From: Tubiluchus corallicola
Taxonomy: Eukaryota; Priapulida; Priapulimorpha; Priapulimorphida; Tubiluchidae
Direction: 5' to 3'
Length of the DNA stretch: 64,000 bases
Assembly: GCA_030141605.1 (NCBI GenBank)
Contig: JAQGDQ010000316.1
Span: 72,501 to 136,500, forward strand
A program made the translations under genes and the position numbers. Positions 1-11,630 of the stretch are shown here, piece by piece (the stretch's first letter is position 1; each line of letters opens with the position of its first letter). Below the pieces are notes generated by a model. The model worked only from the letters and a program-made list of their open reading frames with translations, made no database searches and was not told where the DNA came from.

Positions 1-46
<46 letters not shown>

Positions 47-58
47 ACTCTCTCTCTG
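1..58. repeat. (TC)n microsatellite at window edge
   Basis: Nearly pure TC dinucleotides for the first 44 bases, then a slightly degenerate stretch. It directly abuts the decayed LINE that follows. The left end is cut by the window, so its full length is unknown. Confidence 0.95.
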
Positions 59-2075
59 TCAGCAGGAAAAAGTTCAAAAGACAATCTAGCTACGGAAATA
101 AACTCATCTGTATTACTGACAAAGAAAACTTTGGTAGTGAACTTAGTAGTGCTATGAATAGATGGCTACAGAGCAAGACAGAAAAACTAAATTTAGAAAA
201 AGGTGCCATCTTCTGGAAAACATATAAACAAATTTTTAAAGGTGTAAATAGCAATAATAATAATAATAGTGTTGGTATTTTAATTAGTAATGGCTCCCCT
301 GTAATCTCGGCCTCGGATAGTGCTGATTTATTATATAAGACTTTTTTTTGGGGAACACTTGAACGTGGAAGAATTTGATGAAAACTGGAAAAATCACATT
401 GAACGCTCGTTATCAGTTATGGACTGGGAACAAAGCGAAAAATTTTTGTCTTTAAACTGGTTAAATTGACAAGAATTAGAAAATGCAGTAAGTGATGTGC
501 GAACTGAAGGCAAGTCGCTTGACTCCGATGGGTTTCACCCAAAAATGATAAAACATTTTGGGCCAGCCGCAAAAAATATTGTATTACGTATTGCAAATAT
601 GTGCTTAGAAAACCATTTGTGGCCTTGGACGTGCACCAAAGTAATTCCACTAAAAACCCTAACAAAAACGATTATTCAAATGCCAGTAGTTATCGTCCAA
701 TAACCATTTCTTCGTATGTAGGTAAACTTGTTGAGCGTTTAATATAAAATAGACTTAAAAATCATTTCTTTCAGTTAAACTGCATTGATGCAGAGCAAGA
801 AGGCTTCATAAACGGCAAAAATACAGTACGTTATTTAACCAGATTAGTTACTGATATGGAAGACGACATTTTGAATACTGCATACGGTATAACAATTTGC
901 TGTGATCACGAAAAAGCTTTCGACTGTGCTTGTGTTGAAGGTTTATTATTTAAACTTATTTGTGAGAATCTACGAGTGTCTTTATTACGCCTTATGGTAT
1001 ATATGTTAAAAAATTGTAATTATAATAAAATTACTATTTTGCCAATTATACAGTACGGTGCTATTACATGGTTAAATAAAAAACTTTCTGTATTTGAAGA
1101 CATAATCTATGATATAATGAAAGTTGCTGCGGGGTTTGGTTTTAAACCAGATCGAACTAAATTGGAAATACTTTGTGGTCTTCCACCGTTAGACATTGAA
1201 TTAAATGTAATTGTTGTTAAATCTTGTCTCAAGACGTTAGGTCAGAGCGCTGATGATTTAGTTAAACAAACGATTCTGCTGTACGATAGTGCATGTCTGA
1301 CAGGAAAGCATATTTATAAAAATATTATGTATACACATGCGCAGACTGTGAGACAATTTTTGAAATTTGTCTGGAATAACAACTTCCGTACTACAGACCA
1401 TCATGATGTTCCTGAAAATGTGTTAAAGTATACTAAACGTCAAATTATGGATTATGTTTATTGTACCTGGTCAAATAAATATAGGCATGTTATACAATTT
1501 CGAGGAGAAAATGTTGAAATGCAGAATATAAAATGTAAACCATTGATCTTGCAGCTTGGAAATTATGAAAGGAAAACAGACTCCATTGCCAGGTCTTTCT
1601 TAACTGTCCAGGGGAATTTCAACAGCTTTTTGTATAGACTTAATATGAGTGATACTTTTTTATGTTCATGTGGAGAAGAAGAGCAAACTCCTAAGCACAT
1701 TTTATTCAGATGCAATAAAGTAGATAATACAAAAAGAATGCCGTTCATGGAAATAGCTGATGCCAATTATGCACGTAATATTATGCTTCAATCTGATAAA
1801 AAATTAATTTGGCTTTTACTAATCTGATCACAGATATACTAAATAATTGTGAATTTAGACCTGCTCGAGTATACAAAAATAAATTATGTATGTGTATTAA
1901 GGTAATTCAAGTGTATAATACTTTTGAATCATTTGAAATTATATCTAATTTAAGTATAAAATGTTATTCGTTGTACATAGTGTGAAACTGGAAATATTTA
2001 AAAGATTTGTTATATGAAAATGTAAATTGTTGATCTGAGCCTTTTATTTAATAAAGTTTTATTATTATTACAAAA
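59..2075 (+). mobile_element. Degenerate LINE (non-LTR retrotransposon), 5'-truncated and internally deleted
   Basis: Translated pieces in order resemble the linker and reverse transcriptase of jockey/I-like LINEs. A segment ending FWKTYKQIF (154-378) is followed, in another frame, by SLDSDGFHPKMIKHFGP (about 515-570), then SSYRPITISSYVGKLVERL (about 685-740), then GITICCDHEKAFDCACVEGL (about 885-945), which corresponds to the first catalytic RT block. Most of the RT after this block, including the YxDD motif, is deleted. The frame then resumes in the C-terminal region (856-1827), ending with the cysteine-rich block FLCSCGEEEQTPKHILFRC typical of LINE tails. Frameshifts and stops occur near 345, 468, 665 and 745. 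AATAAA near 2051 and a short TTA-repeat tail mark the 3' end. It is an inactive fossil. The clade is inferred from motif order and was not tested by search. Confidence 0.8.
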
Positions 2076-2953
2076 TGTTATGTTACTGCTACGCTGTTAT
2101 CATTCCTATTCTTGTTATGTTACTCATACGAAGCTAGGCAAAATTAAAAGTTTGTTCTTTGTATATTAATCAAACAATTTAGATAGTAGTCTCGTCAAAT
2201 TGTGGATTGAAAATATACGTTCACCTCACCTAATGCATTTGAGAGTATAATAACTCAAATCCAACTAATGTTTTATTGGTTCACATTATTAATGATTGTA
2301 GATGGCGCCACAAGACAAGTTGTTGTTTGCCATCTTTAAACTTTCTTCTGATTTTCATTCGTAAAATGTATCCCTATCTTCCTTTATGATGTTAGTTGTT
2401 TGCATGTGAATATGCAACCGTCATGTTACAGTTAATGCTGCAGTTACGTCATTATCATTATGAAAAAGACAATCATCATCATCATCATCATCGTCACAAA
2501 TTTAGCTGTTACGTCTGCTGTAGAATTCGAGAATGCAGAGTTCTAAAACAAGAGAAATCTGCTCCCAGCACAGGTAAACCCGTTGTTGTCGTTCGTTGGA
2601 GCATGCATCCCTAACCCTAACCCTAACATTAACCTTAATCCTAACCCTAACCTTAAACTGATTTCTTGTGTTTCGGGAATTGTAAATTCGATCTGGAACT
2701 CATAATTTACATTTTAATTGCCCATTTCCTTGTTTATAGACCAATCACACCAATTTGTTGCAAAACACAAACACAACATGACACGGTTTCTATGCACAAT
2801 GAACAATCAACTGTACTTTCATTTAAAAAAACATCATTACTCGTCACAATGCTTTTATGTAGTACGTAGAACGTGTTGTTGAAAAATCGCCTGGCTGTTT
2901 TTGGAAGTAACTACATGAGGATAAACAACATTGCATTCTGATCTCATTTTTAG
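2076..2953. other. Intergenic; upstream flank of the LRR gene
   Basis: No gene recognised. It contains a short (ATC)n tract near 2473-2493 and the telomere-like tract described separately. A possible 3' splice acceptor (CATTTTTAG at about 2945-2953) lies just upstream of the LRR start codon, so a noncoding first exon may sit somewhere in this stretch. Confidence 0.5.
2609..2657. repeat. Interstitial telomere-like CCCTAA repeats
   Basis: About eight CCCTAA/CCTTAA-type hexamers, partly degenerate. This is the TTAGGG motif of most non-arthropod animal telomeres read on the other strand. It is too short and too diverged to be a chromosome end. Confidence 0.8.
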
Positions 2954-2995
2954 GCAACAGGGAGATTTTTTGTACAATTTAAGAATCTCTTAAGC

Positions 2996-5900
2996 ATGAG
3001 TATGACACAGATATTTGCATTATGTGTTTTTGCATTAATAAGCTCTTGCACGTCAGATCAAAGCAGCTGTGAACAAAGGCAAATTCAATGCGATCTTTGG
3101 TATGATGCTGGCAGTAATGTGTGTTATATAACATGTGAGTACAAGTCGAAGTCTGAACTTGCAAACGTAGATGCTCAACTAGCAAATCTAGGTGACGAGG
3201 AACACAACATTGAAATACGTCATTATAAAGACCCTGTATTACCAGATAAATTTTTTCTTGGAAACAGCCTACAAAAGGGGTTCTTAAAAATAGAATATGG
3301 AAACCTAACTCGCTTGGAAAAAAATTCGATTAATGGTCACATAGAACACTTGTATATTCAAAGCAGAAAGCTTTCTTCCATACATCCAGAGGCTTTCAAC
3401 AATATCAATTTCACTTCACTTCACATCAATTATAATGATCAGTTGACTGGAACACTGGAGTTTGATTTCTCTAACAATCCAATGTTTACAGAGTTGGACA
3501 TTGGTCTTAACAAAATTCAAGGACTCAAACCCATAAAACTTCACCACAGTTTATCAGCTGACAAGGTGAAAATCATTGCTACTTGTAAGTATATATTATA
3601 ATAAGAATATTTATCATAGTTTACGACCAAAGTTTCTACTGCTGCTGCTGCTACCACTATTGCTACTGCCGCTACAGCTACTGCTATTACTATTATTACT
3701 ACCACTACCATTACCACCACCACCACCACTACCAAAACCAACAGCCCCAATATTTGAAAGCACAAATGATTACAGTCAGAGGGGATTGTGTTATGATCAT
3801 GTGGACTCTAATCCTCACTTCACAACCCTCCACAGATTTAACAGAATTCTATAAACTTTCTAAACCAGTCCAGATGAATCACCGGAAAAGTTTTGCTGTT
3901 TTAACTGTCCTGATGAACGACCCTACAGGTTTTGATATTTAACCTGTCATGATGAACCACCCTACAGGTTTTGCTATTCAACCTGTCCTGATGAACCACC
4001 CTACAGGTTTTGACATTCAACCTGTCTTGATGAACCACGCAACAGGTTCTGCTATTCAACCTGTCCTGATGAACGACCCTACAGGTTTTGACATTCAACC
4101 TGTCCTGATGAACCACCCTACAGGTTTTGATATTCAACCTGTCCTGATGAACGACCCTACAGGTTCTGCTATTCAACCTGTCCTGATGAACGACCCTGCA
4201 GGTTCTGCTATTCAACCTGTCCTGATGAACCACCATACAGGTACTGCTGTTCAACCTGTCCTGATGAACGACCCTGCAGGTTCTGCTATTCAACCTGTCC
4301 TGATGAACGACCCTACAGGTTTTGCTATGCAACCTGTCCTGATGAACCACCCTACAGGAGTTGACATTCAACCTGTCCTGATGAACGACCCTACAGGTTT
4401 TGATATTCAACCTGTCCTGATGAACGACCCTGCAGGTTTTGCTATTCAACCTGTCCTGATGAACCACCCTACAGGTTCTGCTATTCAACCTGTCCTGATG
4501 AACCACCCTACAGGTTCTGCTGTTCAACCTGTCCTGATGAACCACCCTACAGGTTCTGCTATTCAACCTGTCCTGATGAACCATCCTACAGGTTTTGCTG
4601 TTCAACCTGTTCTGATGAACCACCCTACAGGTACTGATGTTCAACCTATCCTGATGAACCATCCTACAGGCTTTGCTATTCAATCTGTCCTGATGAACCA
4701 TCTTACAGGCTTTGCTGTTCAACCTGTCCTGATGAACCATCCTACAGACTTTGCTATTCAACCTGTCCTGATGAACCATCTTACAGGCTTTGCTGTTCAA
4801 CCTGTCCTGATGTACCATCCTACTGGCTTTTCTGTTCAAACTGTCCTGATGAACCATCCTACAGGTTTTGCTATTCAACCTCTCCTGGTGAACCACCCTA
4901 CAGGTACTGATGTTCAACCTATCCTGATGAATCATCCTACAGGCTTTGCTATTCAATCTGTCCTGATGAACCATCTTACAGGCTTTGCTGTTCAACCTGT
5001 CCTGATGAACCATCCTACAGACTTTGCTATTCAACCTGTCCTGATGAACCATCTTACAGGCTTTGCTGTTCAACCTGTCCTGATGTACCATCCCAATGGC
5101 TTTTCTGTTCAAACTGTCCTGATGAACCATCCTACAGGTTTTGCTATTCAACCTCTCCTGGTGAACCACCCTACAGGTTTCACTGTTCAACCTGTCTTAA
5201 TGATCCACCCTGCAGGTTTTGCTGTTCAGCATGTCTTGATGAACCATCCTACAGGTTTTGCTATTCAACCTGTCCTGATGAACCATCCTACAGACTTTGC
5301 TATTCAACCTGTCCTGATGAACCATCTTACAGGCTTTGCTGTTCAACCTGTCCTGATGTACCATCCTACTGGCTTTTCTGTTCAAACTGTCCTGATGAAC
5401 CATCCTACAGGTTTTGCTATTCAACCTCTCCTGGTGAACCACCCTACAGGTTTCACTGTTCAACCTGTCTTAATGATCCACCCTGCAGGTTTTGCTGTTC
5501 AGCATGTCTTGATGAACCATCCTACAGGTTTTGCTATTCAACCTGTCTTGGTGAACCACCCTGCAGGCTTTGCTGTTCAACCTGTCCTGATGAACCATCT
5601 TACAGGCTTTGCTGTTCAACCTGTCCTGATGTACCATCCTACTGGCTTTTCTGTTCAAACTGTCCTGATGAACCATCCTACAGGTTTTGCTATTCAACCT
5701 CTCCTGGTGAACCACCCTACAGGTTTCACTGTTCAACCTGTCTTAATGATCCACCCTGCAGGTTTTGCTGTTCAGCATGTCTTGATGAACCATCCTACAG
5801 GTTTTGCTATTCAACCTGTCCTGGTGAACCACCCTGCAGGCTTTGCTGTTCAACCTGTCCTGATGAACCAACCTACAGGTAGAATACTGACACACTGGCT

Positions 5901-6752
5901 AAACAACTACAAATGACATTAGCCAAGTAGCTAACACTCCACTTTGTATTTGATTATAAGGCATTCACGTTCCGAAAGCAGTTTCCCAATTCAATTTCAT
6001 CACTTTCTCAACACTTGAGGTTTGGCACGATGCCATCAATATTAGTGTTTGTTTCCATTCATACACGTAAAAGAACTCTGTTTCCAAATGAAAAGCTAAA
6101 TCTCCGTATTTAGCCTATCAAATTTGACACTAATTTCTGAAAATGAGAAACATGACAATCTGTGTGATTGCATGGTTTCTGTTTGTACGTACTTCAAATT
6201 CTTTTTTACTAATTGTTTTCTACTCGTTGCTGCACAACACGATGTAGTAAAGTTTATTGTAGATTCACAAACTACAAGGTAAATTTAGCCTCGATTTTTG
6301 AACGTTTTTTCTTTCAACTTTTAGACAACGACCTGAGATGTGACTGCGAGTTGGTCTGGATTGTTATGCTACCATGGACGAACAATCAACAAAGCAAAGT
6401 TGACTGTACATGGCCCAAAAACATCAGTGATGCTAAACTTGAGGATTTTGATTGCGATTCACCACCAATGACGATGACAACAACGACAACAACATTGACA
6501 GAAAAGACAAGGGCAGCAGAAACGCCTGAGACGCCTGTAGCAGTTTGGAAAATTGGCGTTATAACTGGAGTCTTTGCAACAATACTGTTAATTAAACTTG
6601 TACGCTGTGTTATTGTTCTTCAAAAAAGATCACAAGTAAACGATGAAAATTCATCTGGAGAACAGCAGAATGGAACAGAAGAAGTTACAGCACAACCACA
6701 AGCTTCACATCTCGATGTTGGTCCAGTAGGTGCAAAACCAGCTGATGCTTAA
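2996..6752 (+). CDS. Leucine-rich-repeat, single-pass membrane protein (two exons)
   Basis: Join 2996-3584 and 6325-6752: 338 codons plus stop. Exon 1 starts with a signal peptide (MSMTQIFALCVFALISSC) and a cysteine-containing N-terminal cap, followed by degenerate leucine-rich repeats (for example LEFDFSNNPMFTELDIGLNK). It ends at ACTT|GTAAGT in phase 1. Exon 2 follows CTTTTAG and restores the frame to read NDLRCDCELVWI, the classic start of an LRR C-terminal cap with its CxC and two later cysteines. Then come a Thr-rich stalk, a hydrophobic membrane segment (IGVITGVFATILLIKLV, about residues 270-288) and a hydrophilic cytoplasmic tail rich in E/Q. This predicts a cell-surface protein, perhaps for adhesion or recognition; the ligand cannot be told. 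The 2.7-kb intron is mostly a 39-bp minisatellite. An upstream noncoding exon is possible. Confidence 0.78.
3636..3740. repeat. Trinucleotide-rich microsatellite in LRR gene intron
   Basis: Mixed CTG/CTA/CCA/TTA triplets just after the exon 1 donor site. Long open frames on both strands here are composition artefacts. Confidence 0.85.
3866..5881. repeat. 39-bp minisatellite, about 50 copies, in LRR gene intron
   Basis: The unit is 39 bp with a core reading AACCTGT-(16 nt)-ACAGGTT, so every unit contains a 7-bp inverted repeat. Because 39 is a multiple of three and the unit lacks stops, open frames of 655 aa (+) and 429 aa (-) appear. They encode 13-residue repeats (+ strand MNHPTGFAIQPVL) but have no recognisable fold and lie between good splice sites, so I treat them as noncoding. 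The right half shows a higher-order repeat of seven units (273 bp): landmark variants recur at 4631/4904 and at 5216/5489/5762. Left-most units are the most diverged. Confidence 0.93.
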
Positions 6753-6773
6753 ATGAAAACTGGCCGAGTGCAG

Positions 6774-6779
6774 AATAAA
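6774..6779 (+). terminator. Polyadenylation signal AATAAA of the LRR gene
   Basis: AATAAA lies 22 bases after the LRR stop codon on the same strand. This would give a very short 3' UTR, and other usable signals may lie further downstream. Confidence 0.4.
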
Positions 6780-7429
6780 AAATGTTCCAAAATATTGAAA
6801 ACTGGAATAGCCTATTTTAAATCAAAGCTTAAATTAAATAATGATTACCTCTGATACTCAAATTTTGTTGAACTTTGAAAGTTACTTGCGACTCAGTGTG
6901 GCTCGTGATGTGTTGTGAACAGCCGAGAGGGCATAGCAAACTAGCAAATCTTTATTTATAAAATTGAATATTTATTAAACATCATATACAAGTGTAAATA
7001 ACGAGGAAAACAGCCTAGCCCTCACTCACTGGATCAGCTTCCTAATCTTCCTGCCGGCTCCAACTCATTTTGTTTAATATCCTAGTGCGCACTGAACTTC
7101 TGCGCATAGGAGCTGCGTCATCAAATCTACAATCGTGACGTGGTGGGTCAGATATCAGCTGATCGTCACGTGATGTTCCACACCTACCTCGGCTTCTGGC
7201 TGAGACAATAATTTAATCTTGAATTGTCAGTTTGAAATACATTCCCTTTACTCTAGGTTAAGTCATGTATCAGCATTTATCCAAAAGGAGACACGACTCT
7301 GCGCCGCCAAATTTTGTCAATTCATTTGGAAAGTTACTCTTACATGGTATGATGATTGCCAATGTCAGGTGCAATTTTCTCCTCAAATCACGTCGCATTG
7401 TTTGATAAACTGACATTCTCAGTTCTCAG
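6780..7429. other. Intergenic, no gene recognised
   Basis: AT-rich until about 7000, then a more GC-balanced block (7020-7205) with CACGTGA and TGCGCA motifs and possible unclassified repeat character. No coding frame with recognisable content. Confidence 0.4.
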
Positions 7430-7830
7430 TTTATACTAAATGACTCTAATATTCTCTATCAGGATTGATATAGCACTGAAGCGTTACCATTGGCGTCATC
7501 ATCAACACCTGTTTAGTTTATACTAAATGACTCTAATATTCTCTATCAGGATTGATATAGCACCGAAGCGTTACCATTGGCGTCATCATCAACACCTGTT
7601 TAGTTTATACTAAATGACTCTAATATTCTCTATCAGGATTGATATAGCACTGAAGCGTTACCATTGGCGTCATCATCAACACCTGTTTAGTTTATACTAA
7701 ATGACTCTAATATTCTCTATCAGGATTGATATAGCACTGAAGCGTTACCATTGGCGTCATCATCAACACCTGTTTAGTTTATACTAAATGACTCTAATAT
7801 TCTCTATCAGGATTGATATAGCACCGAAGC
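7430..7830. repeat. 87-bp tandem repeat, about 4.6 copies
   Basis: Units start at 7431, 7518, 7605, 7692 and 7779, exactly 87 bp apart, with almost no divergence (for example a T/C difference in GCAC(T/C)GAAGC). The last copy is truncated near 7830. The near identity implies recent expansion. Confidence 0.95.
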
Positions 7831-8569
7831 TCATGTTCACAATCCTCTAAAATAAAGATTCTCTGCCCATTTGGTATCATTGATTTTAGTTGGCATCGTT
7901 CTTTGTCGTAATCACCATCATTACCATTGGCATCATCGTCATTATCATCGTCGTAGTCCGTGTCGTTACCACCATCATCATCATTGCTGTTGTCATCGTC
8001 TCCTTCATAATCATCATCTTTTTCTTCATCACATTGTTATCAGAGTAATCTCAATCTTCCTTAACACAGATTTAATATTAATAATTGCTATGTATTCTTG
8101 TATTGTTGTAATTCCTGGAATTTAGGGGGGGGACAGCTTCAGTGCTGAGTTTAAAACATGCAGCCATCTAAACATCATTTTTCACACCTGTCTGAGCGCC
8201 AGTGACATCAGGAAACACTGCTGTAGCAGCCGTTTCTAGTACCTGGCACCAGGGTGTTCCTTGATCATCCCCTGTTCCGCTACGCATCGGAAATGCCACT
8301 AATGACACGAATGGGACTCTCTGCAGGTGTGCCAAACTTACCTATGTAATAAACGTGCAACAGTTGTTTTCCAATTTATTTGTCACAAAGTTTTTTCCAC
8401 AATTAAAAGAGGCTTTATTGAAATACTGCGCCACATTCTTATCAAAACTTGACTATTTTGACGCCCTTGTCACCTCGGGAACCACGCAGTTTGACTGTAA
8501 AAATCAAGAGCAGGAAGTGATATCTGAACTGACATTGCATTGACATCGGATTGATATCTTTAGTTCCTG
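7831..8569. other. Intergenic with CAT/ATC-rich microsatellite
   Basis: A degenerate CAT/ATC triplet tract lies at about 7910-8040. The rest shows no recognisable gene. It may hold the former promoter of the cadherin pseudogene. Confidence 0.45.
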
Positions 8570-10240
8570 TGCTTCTTGTTTCCGGCTACTTTAGCAGTAA
8601 CTGCTGCGTTTATGATACTGGCCCCGGTGCAATTTTATGGACTTGGTCAAGAATGCGATCTCCATTCACATGATGATAATGTGGAGATCAACGACCCATT
8701 TGTAGATGCTTACATAAAGGAAACTGATGCTGTGCAGGGCAATATCATTGCTACTTTTATTTATATGAAGGCGACCCAAAAATCGTGGAGTCTGGCAACC
8801 TCTATCAGTGCTTCCAGCTACTTGTTGATGGAACGGATTTGAAAATTTCTTTAAAATGTAACATTGGTAAGCAGCTGTATGAGGGAATTACTTTGCACGT
8901 TTTTGAGATGGACTGTAGCAATGGCGTTGGCAGGCCAACAGATGTAACGGTTCATGTAGCGGACGAGAATACCAATCCACCAATTTTCAACCAAAATTTC
9001 TATTCTTCTTCAATATCGAAACTGACACAACCTGGAACTACGATATTTACCAAGATACAAGCAACGGATGAAGACTTGGTGGTACAGAACTAGCCTATTA
9101 CATTCTCTTTCACTTCCGGCAAATGAAGATGGCTTGTTTTCAATCTTTTAAATCCTTGCAGATCCCGGATGGTGAATATCATGGACATGTCATCCTGGAA
9201 CATTTGTAGGAATATAATATTCTGGCAAAGTTTTATAACTTGATGATTGAAGCATCAGACGGTATCCACCGAGCATATGCTACCCTTGTCATGAATGTGG
9301 ATGATGAAGATAACTTACCTTCAAAATTTAGTCAAGACATTTACAAAGCAACATTGAATGAGAAGGAACCATTGGCATCATCATCGAATTTGGTAAGACA
9401 ATATTTGCTTACAATATGGATGAAGGCGTGAGCAGTCTCATTAATTACATGACTGTCCACATTGAACGTAACGGCTATTTGGCAATGGATACAGAAAGTG
9501 GGAAGTTGTCTACTACGGAAAAGATCGACAGGGATGATCCAAGTAGTGGCGTACAACAATTTACTGAACTGATTAGAGCTTTTCAGGTGAATAATTTATG
9601 TGATACGCATGCGTACATTGAACTTCAAGTCCAATGCATTAATGACCATGCTCCTTTATTTAATCCCATAGATTTAACACAGGATTTGCAGGAAAATCCA
9701 CTTCTCGGGACACAAGTTGCATGTGTTTTTGAGTAAGACATCAATGATAGTATAAATGCTGAGTTCACTTATAGACTGGTACCTAACCAATACAGCACTT
9801 GCTTTGCCATTGACGAAACTGCAGGTGACATTACTGTTAAAGAACCTAGTAAAATTAATCAACAAAAACAAGCACATTTACTGTAACAGTAGAAACTGTC
9901 TAAGCAGTCGTCTCATCTGCTCCAGCAGTAGTAACCGTCGCTGTCACTAATGTTAACGATAACAACCCACAGTTTACTGAGTCACAATATGGTTTTTACG
10001 TTCAGCAGTCCCTTCTGTCTGGCATTAGAGTTGGTATGGTTATTGCCACAGATGTCGATGAAGGACCCAATGCCCAAATTTTGAAAAACATCCTGCAAGA
10101 AGACAAGCCCTTTAGAATTTAAACAACCAACCTCTGCGAAGGCACAGCTGAAGGAGTTATCTACACCGCTGAACCAGTCATTGTTCCAGGTGAAGGTTTT
10201 AGCTTGACTATTGTAGCAAATGAATCAGTCACTCAATGAG
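8570..10240 (+). pseudogene. Cadherin-repeat protein pseudogene
   Basis: Successive plus-strand fragments in different frames show extracellular cadherin signatures. These include a hydrophobic leader followed by a cysteine-bearing N-terminal segment (about 8590-8765), VTVHVADENTNPPIFNQNFY with a calcium-binding DENTNPP-like motif (about 8945-9005), TKIQATDEDL, a block ending MNVDDEDNLPSKFSQDIYKA (about 9290-9350), KLSTTEKIDRDDPS, ELQVQCINDHAPLFNP, and VTNVNDNNPQFTESQYG (about 9940-9990). Frameshifts near 8770, 9085, 9380 and after 9735, plus stops near 9091, 9733 and 10120, break the frame, and no introns are needed to read across. The lack of introns and multiple lesions suggest a decayed retrocopy or single-exon gene. 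It may have been a protocadherin-like surface protein. Confidence 0.8.
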
Positions 10241-10273
10241 AATGAACGTCGGTCTAATGCAGCAATTGTGAAC

Positions 10274-10310
10274 ATTATTATTATTATTATTATTGTTGTT
10301 GTTGTTGTTG

Positions 10311-10399
<89 letters not shown>

Positions 10400-10440
10400 T
10401 TTATTTTTATTATTATTATTATTATTATTATTACTGTTAT
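10274..10440. repeat. (ATT)n microsatellite
   Basis: About 165 bases of ATT triplets with a short GTT block near the start. The poly-Ile, poly-Leu and poly-Asn frames over it are artefacts. Confidence 0.97.
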
Positions 10441-10582
10441 TATTACCAATATTATTAATTTTATTGTTATCGTTGTTGTACAGATTTTCGATTTTTTTGC
10501 ACAGCTTTGGTATTATATTCCTTTTGTCCAAAGAACTGTAAACTATCAACAGGAATTTTTTGGTCTAATAAAACAACTATGA

Positions 10583-10894
10583 CTTATGGTGCGTAAAATA
10601 ACCTTTTGCTAGGCGGTACAAAAACAACAAGTAGTTTATACAATGATTTATATTGCAGTATTCTACAGTATGTATGTACAGTTTTGTATATTCGGGCATT
10701 ACAGTATGCTACGTTTCTAGTCTTGTTCGTGGTTGTTGATAGAATAAAGCAGTATAACAAAGACCAACTTTCACAGATTTTAGTCGTGCGTCGCGCTTTA
10801 TCTAACTCTATTCTGTGTTTCAAGTTTGCACTTTTAGCTTGACACGTGAGTTTTCTTTAATGTCGTGCTTTTGTCGAGAAAGTTCTTTCGAAAG
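10583..10894. other. Intergenic, no gene recognised
   Basis: Short open frames occur on both strands without recognisable content. No repeats or RNA genes stand out. Confidence 0.4.
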
Positions 10895-11220
10895 TGCATA
10901 AATTTGTATAGCACTCTTGAAAGCATTTCTACCAGGTTGCATTTTTGAAAATGGACAGTTGCGTCAGCATGAATTTGAGTACATGAACTTAGGGCAGCAC
11001 ATGGATTTTCATTAGACGGTTGAATGCATAAATTTGTGACATTACATTTAAATTCATAAATTTAGGTCATCACGTTTGCATACACGGCTTAGGTGCGGCA
11101 TTTCTAGTAAATAAATTTGGACAGCACACCTACATGCCTGAGTTTAGAGTAGCACCCTTGAATTTATGGATTTAGGGTAGAACATCTGAATGTATGAGCT
11201 TAGGGCAGCTTTTTTAAAAG
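10895..11220. repeat. Diverged copies of a 28-bp satellite (left side)
   Basis: Loosely repeated phrases of the type TGCATAAATTTAGGGCAGCAC spaced about 28-60 bases apart. The same phrase forms a cleaner array at 15.2-15.6 kb in the same orientation, so this is probably an older portion of the same family. Confidence 0.65.
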
Positions 11221-11487
11221 CATGACTTCGTTGTAGTATTCGATCTTGAATAATACTCATCTAGGTGCCGTGCAAAAAACTGATGTCATTATTTTTAAAA
11301 GAAATTGAAGTATTGAAATTTACATCTTTGGAGGTTTTACCAATAGGTTTTATTTTAGTTTTGTGTATTTAAAAAAAATAATATTAAATGCTGATTGACG
11401 ATGGGGTTTTACTTGGAGATAAAATAAGACTTGATAAGAACTTAACTGGTTTTTCAAAGAGAGAGATTTTCCGAGTGGTCACAGTTA

Positions 11488-11545
11488 ATCAAGGCTGAAG
11501 TTAAGCAATTTCAAGCCTGGTTAGGAATCTGTCTATCTTGCTGAG
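11488..11545 (+). repeat. 5S-rRNA-like remnant, possible SINE head
   Basis: GAAGTTAAGCAA, seven other bases, then CCTGGTTAG matches the internal promoter of the 5S sequence at 47.5 kb with identical spacing. The flanks have diverged. It could be a fossil 5S-derived SINE or a chance fragment. Confidence 0.35.
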
Positions 11546-11630
11546 AGTAAATGCAAATAAAACCACACATGGTCAAAATACCTTTTTTAAGTTTATTGTC
11601 TCATGTCAGAGAATTGTTCTTAACTAGGGA

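Noticed and set aside
3866-5881. CRISPR-like array (regular repeats)
   Set aside because: Units are directly contiguous without unique spacers, the genome is clearly eukaryotic, and no associated genes exist. The same applies to the 45-, 87- and 89-bp arrays.
3949-5916. 655-aa plus-strand and 429-aa minus-strand open frames of 13-residue repeats
   Set aside because: They arise from a stop-free 39-bp minisatellite, open on both strands, lying between good GT-AG splice sites of the LRR gene. No domain is recognisable.
10220-10582. Poly-Ile, poly-Leu and poly-Asn open frames
   Set aside because: Translation of an ATT microsatellite.
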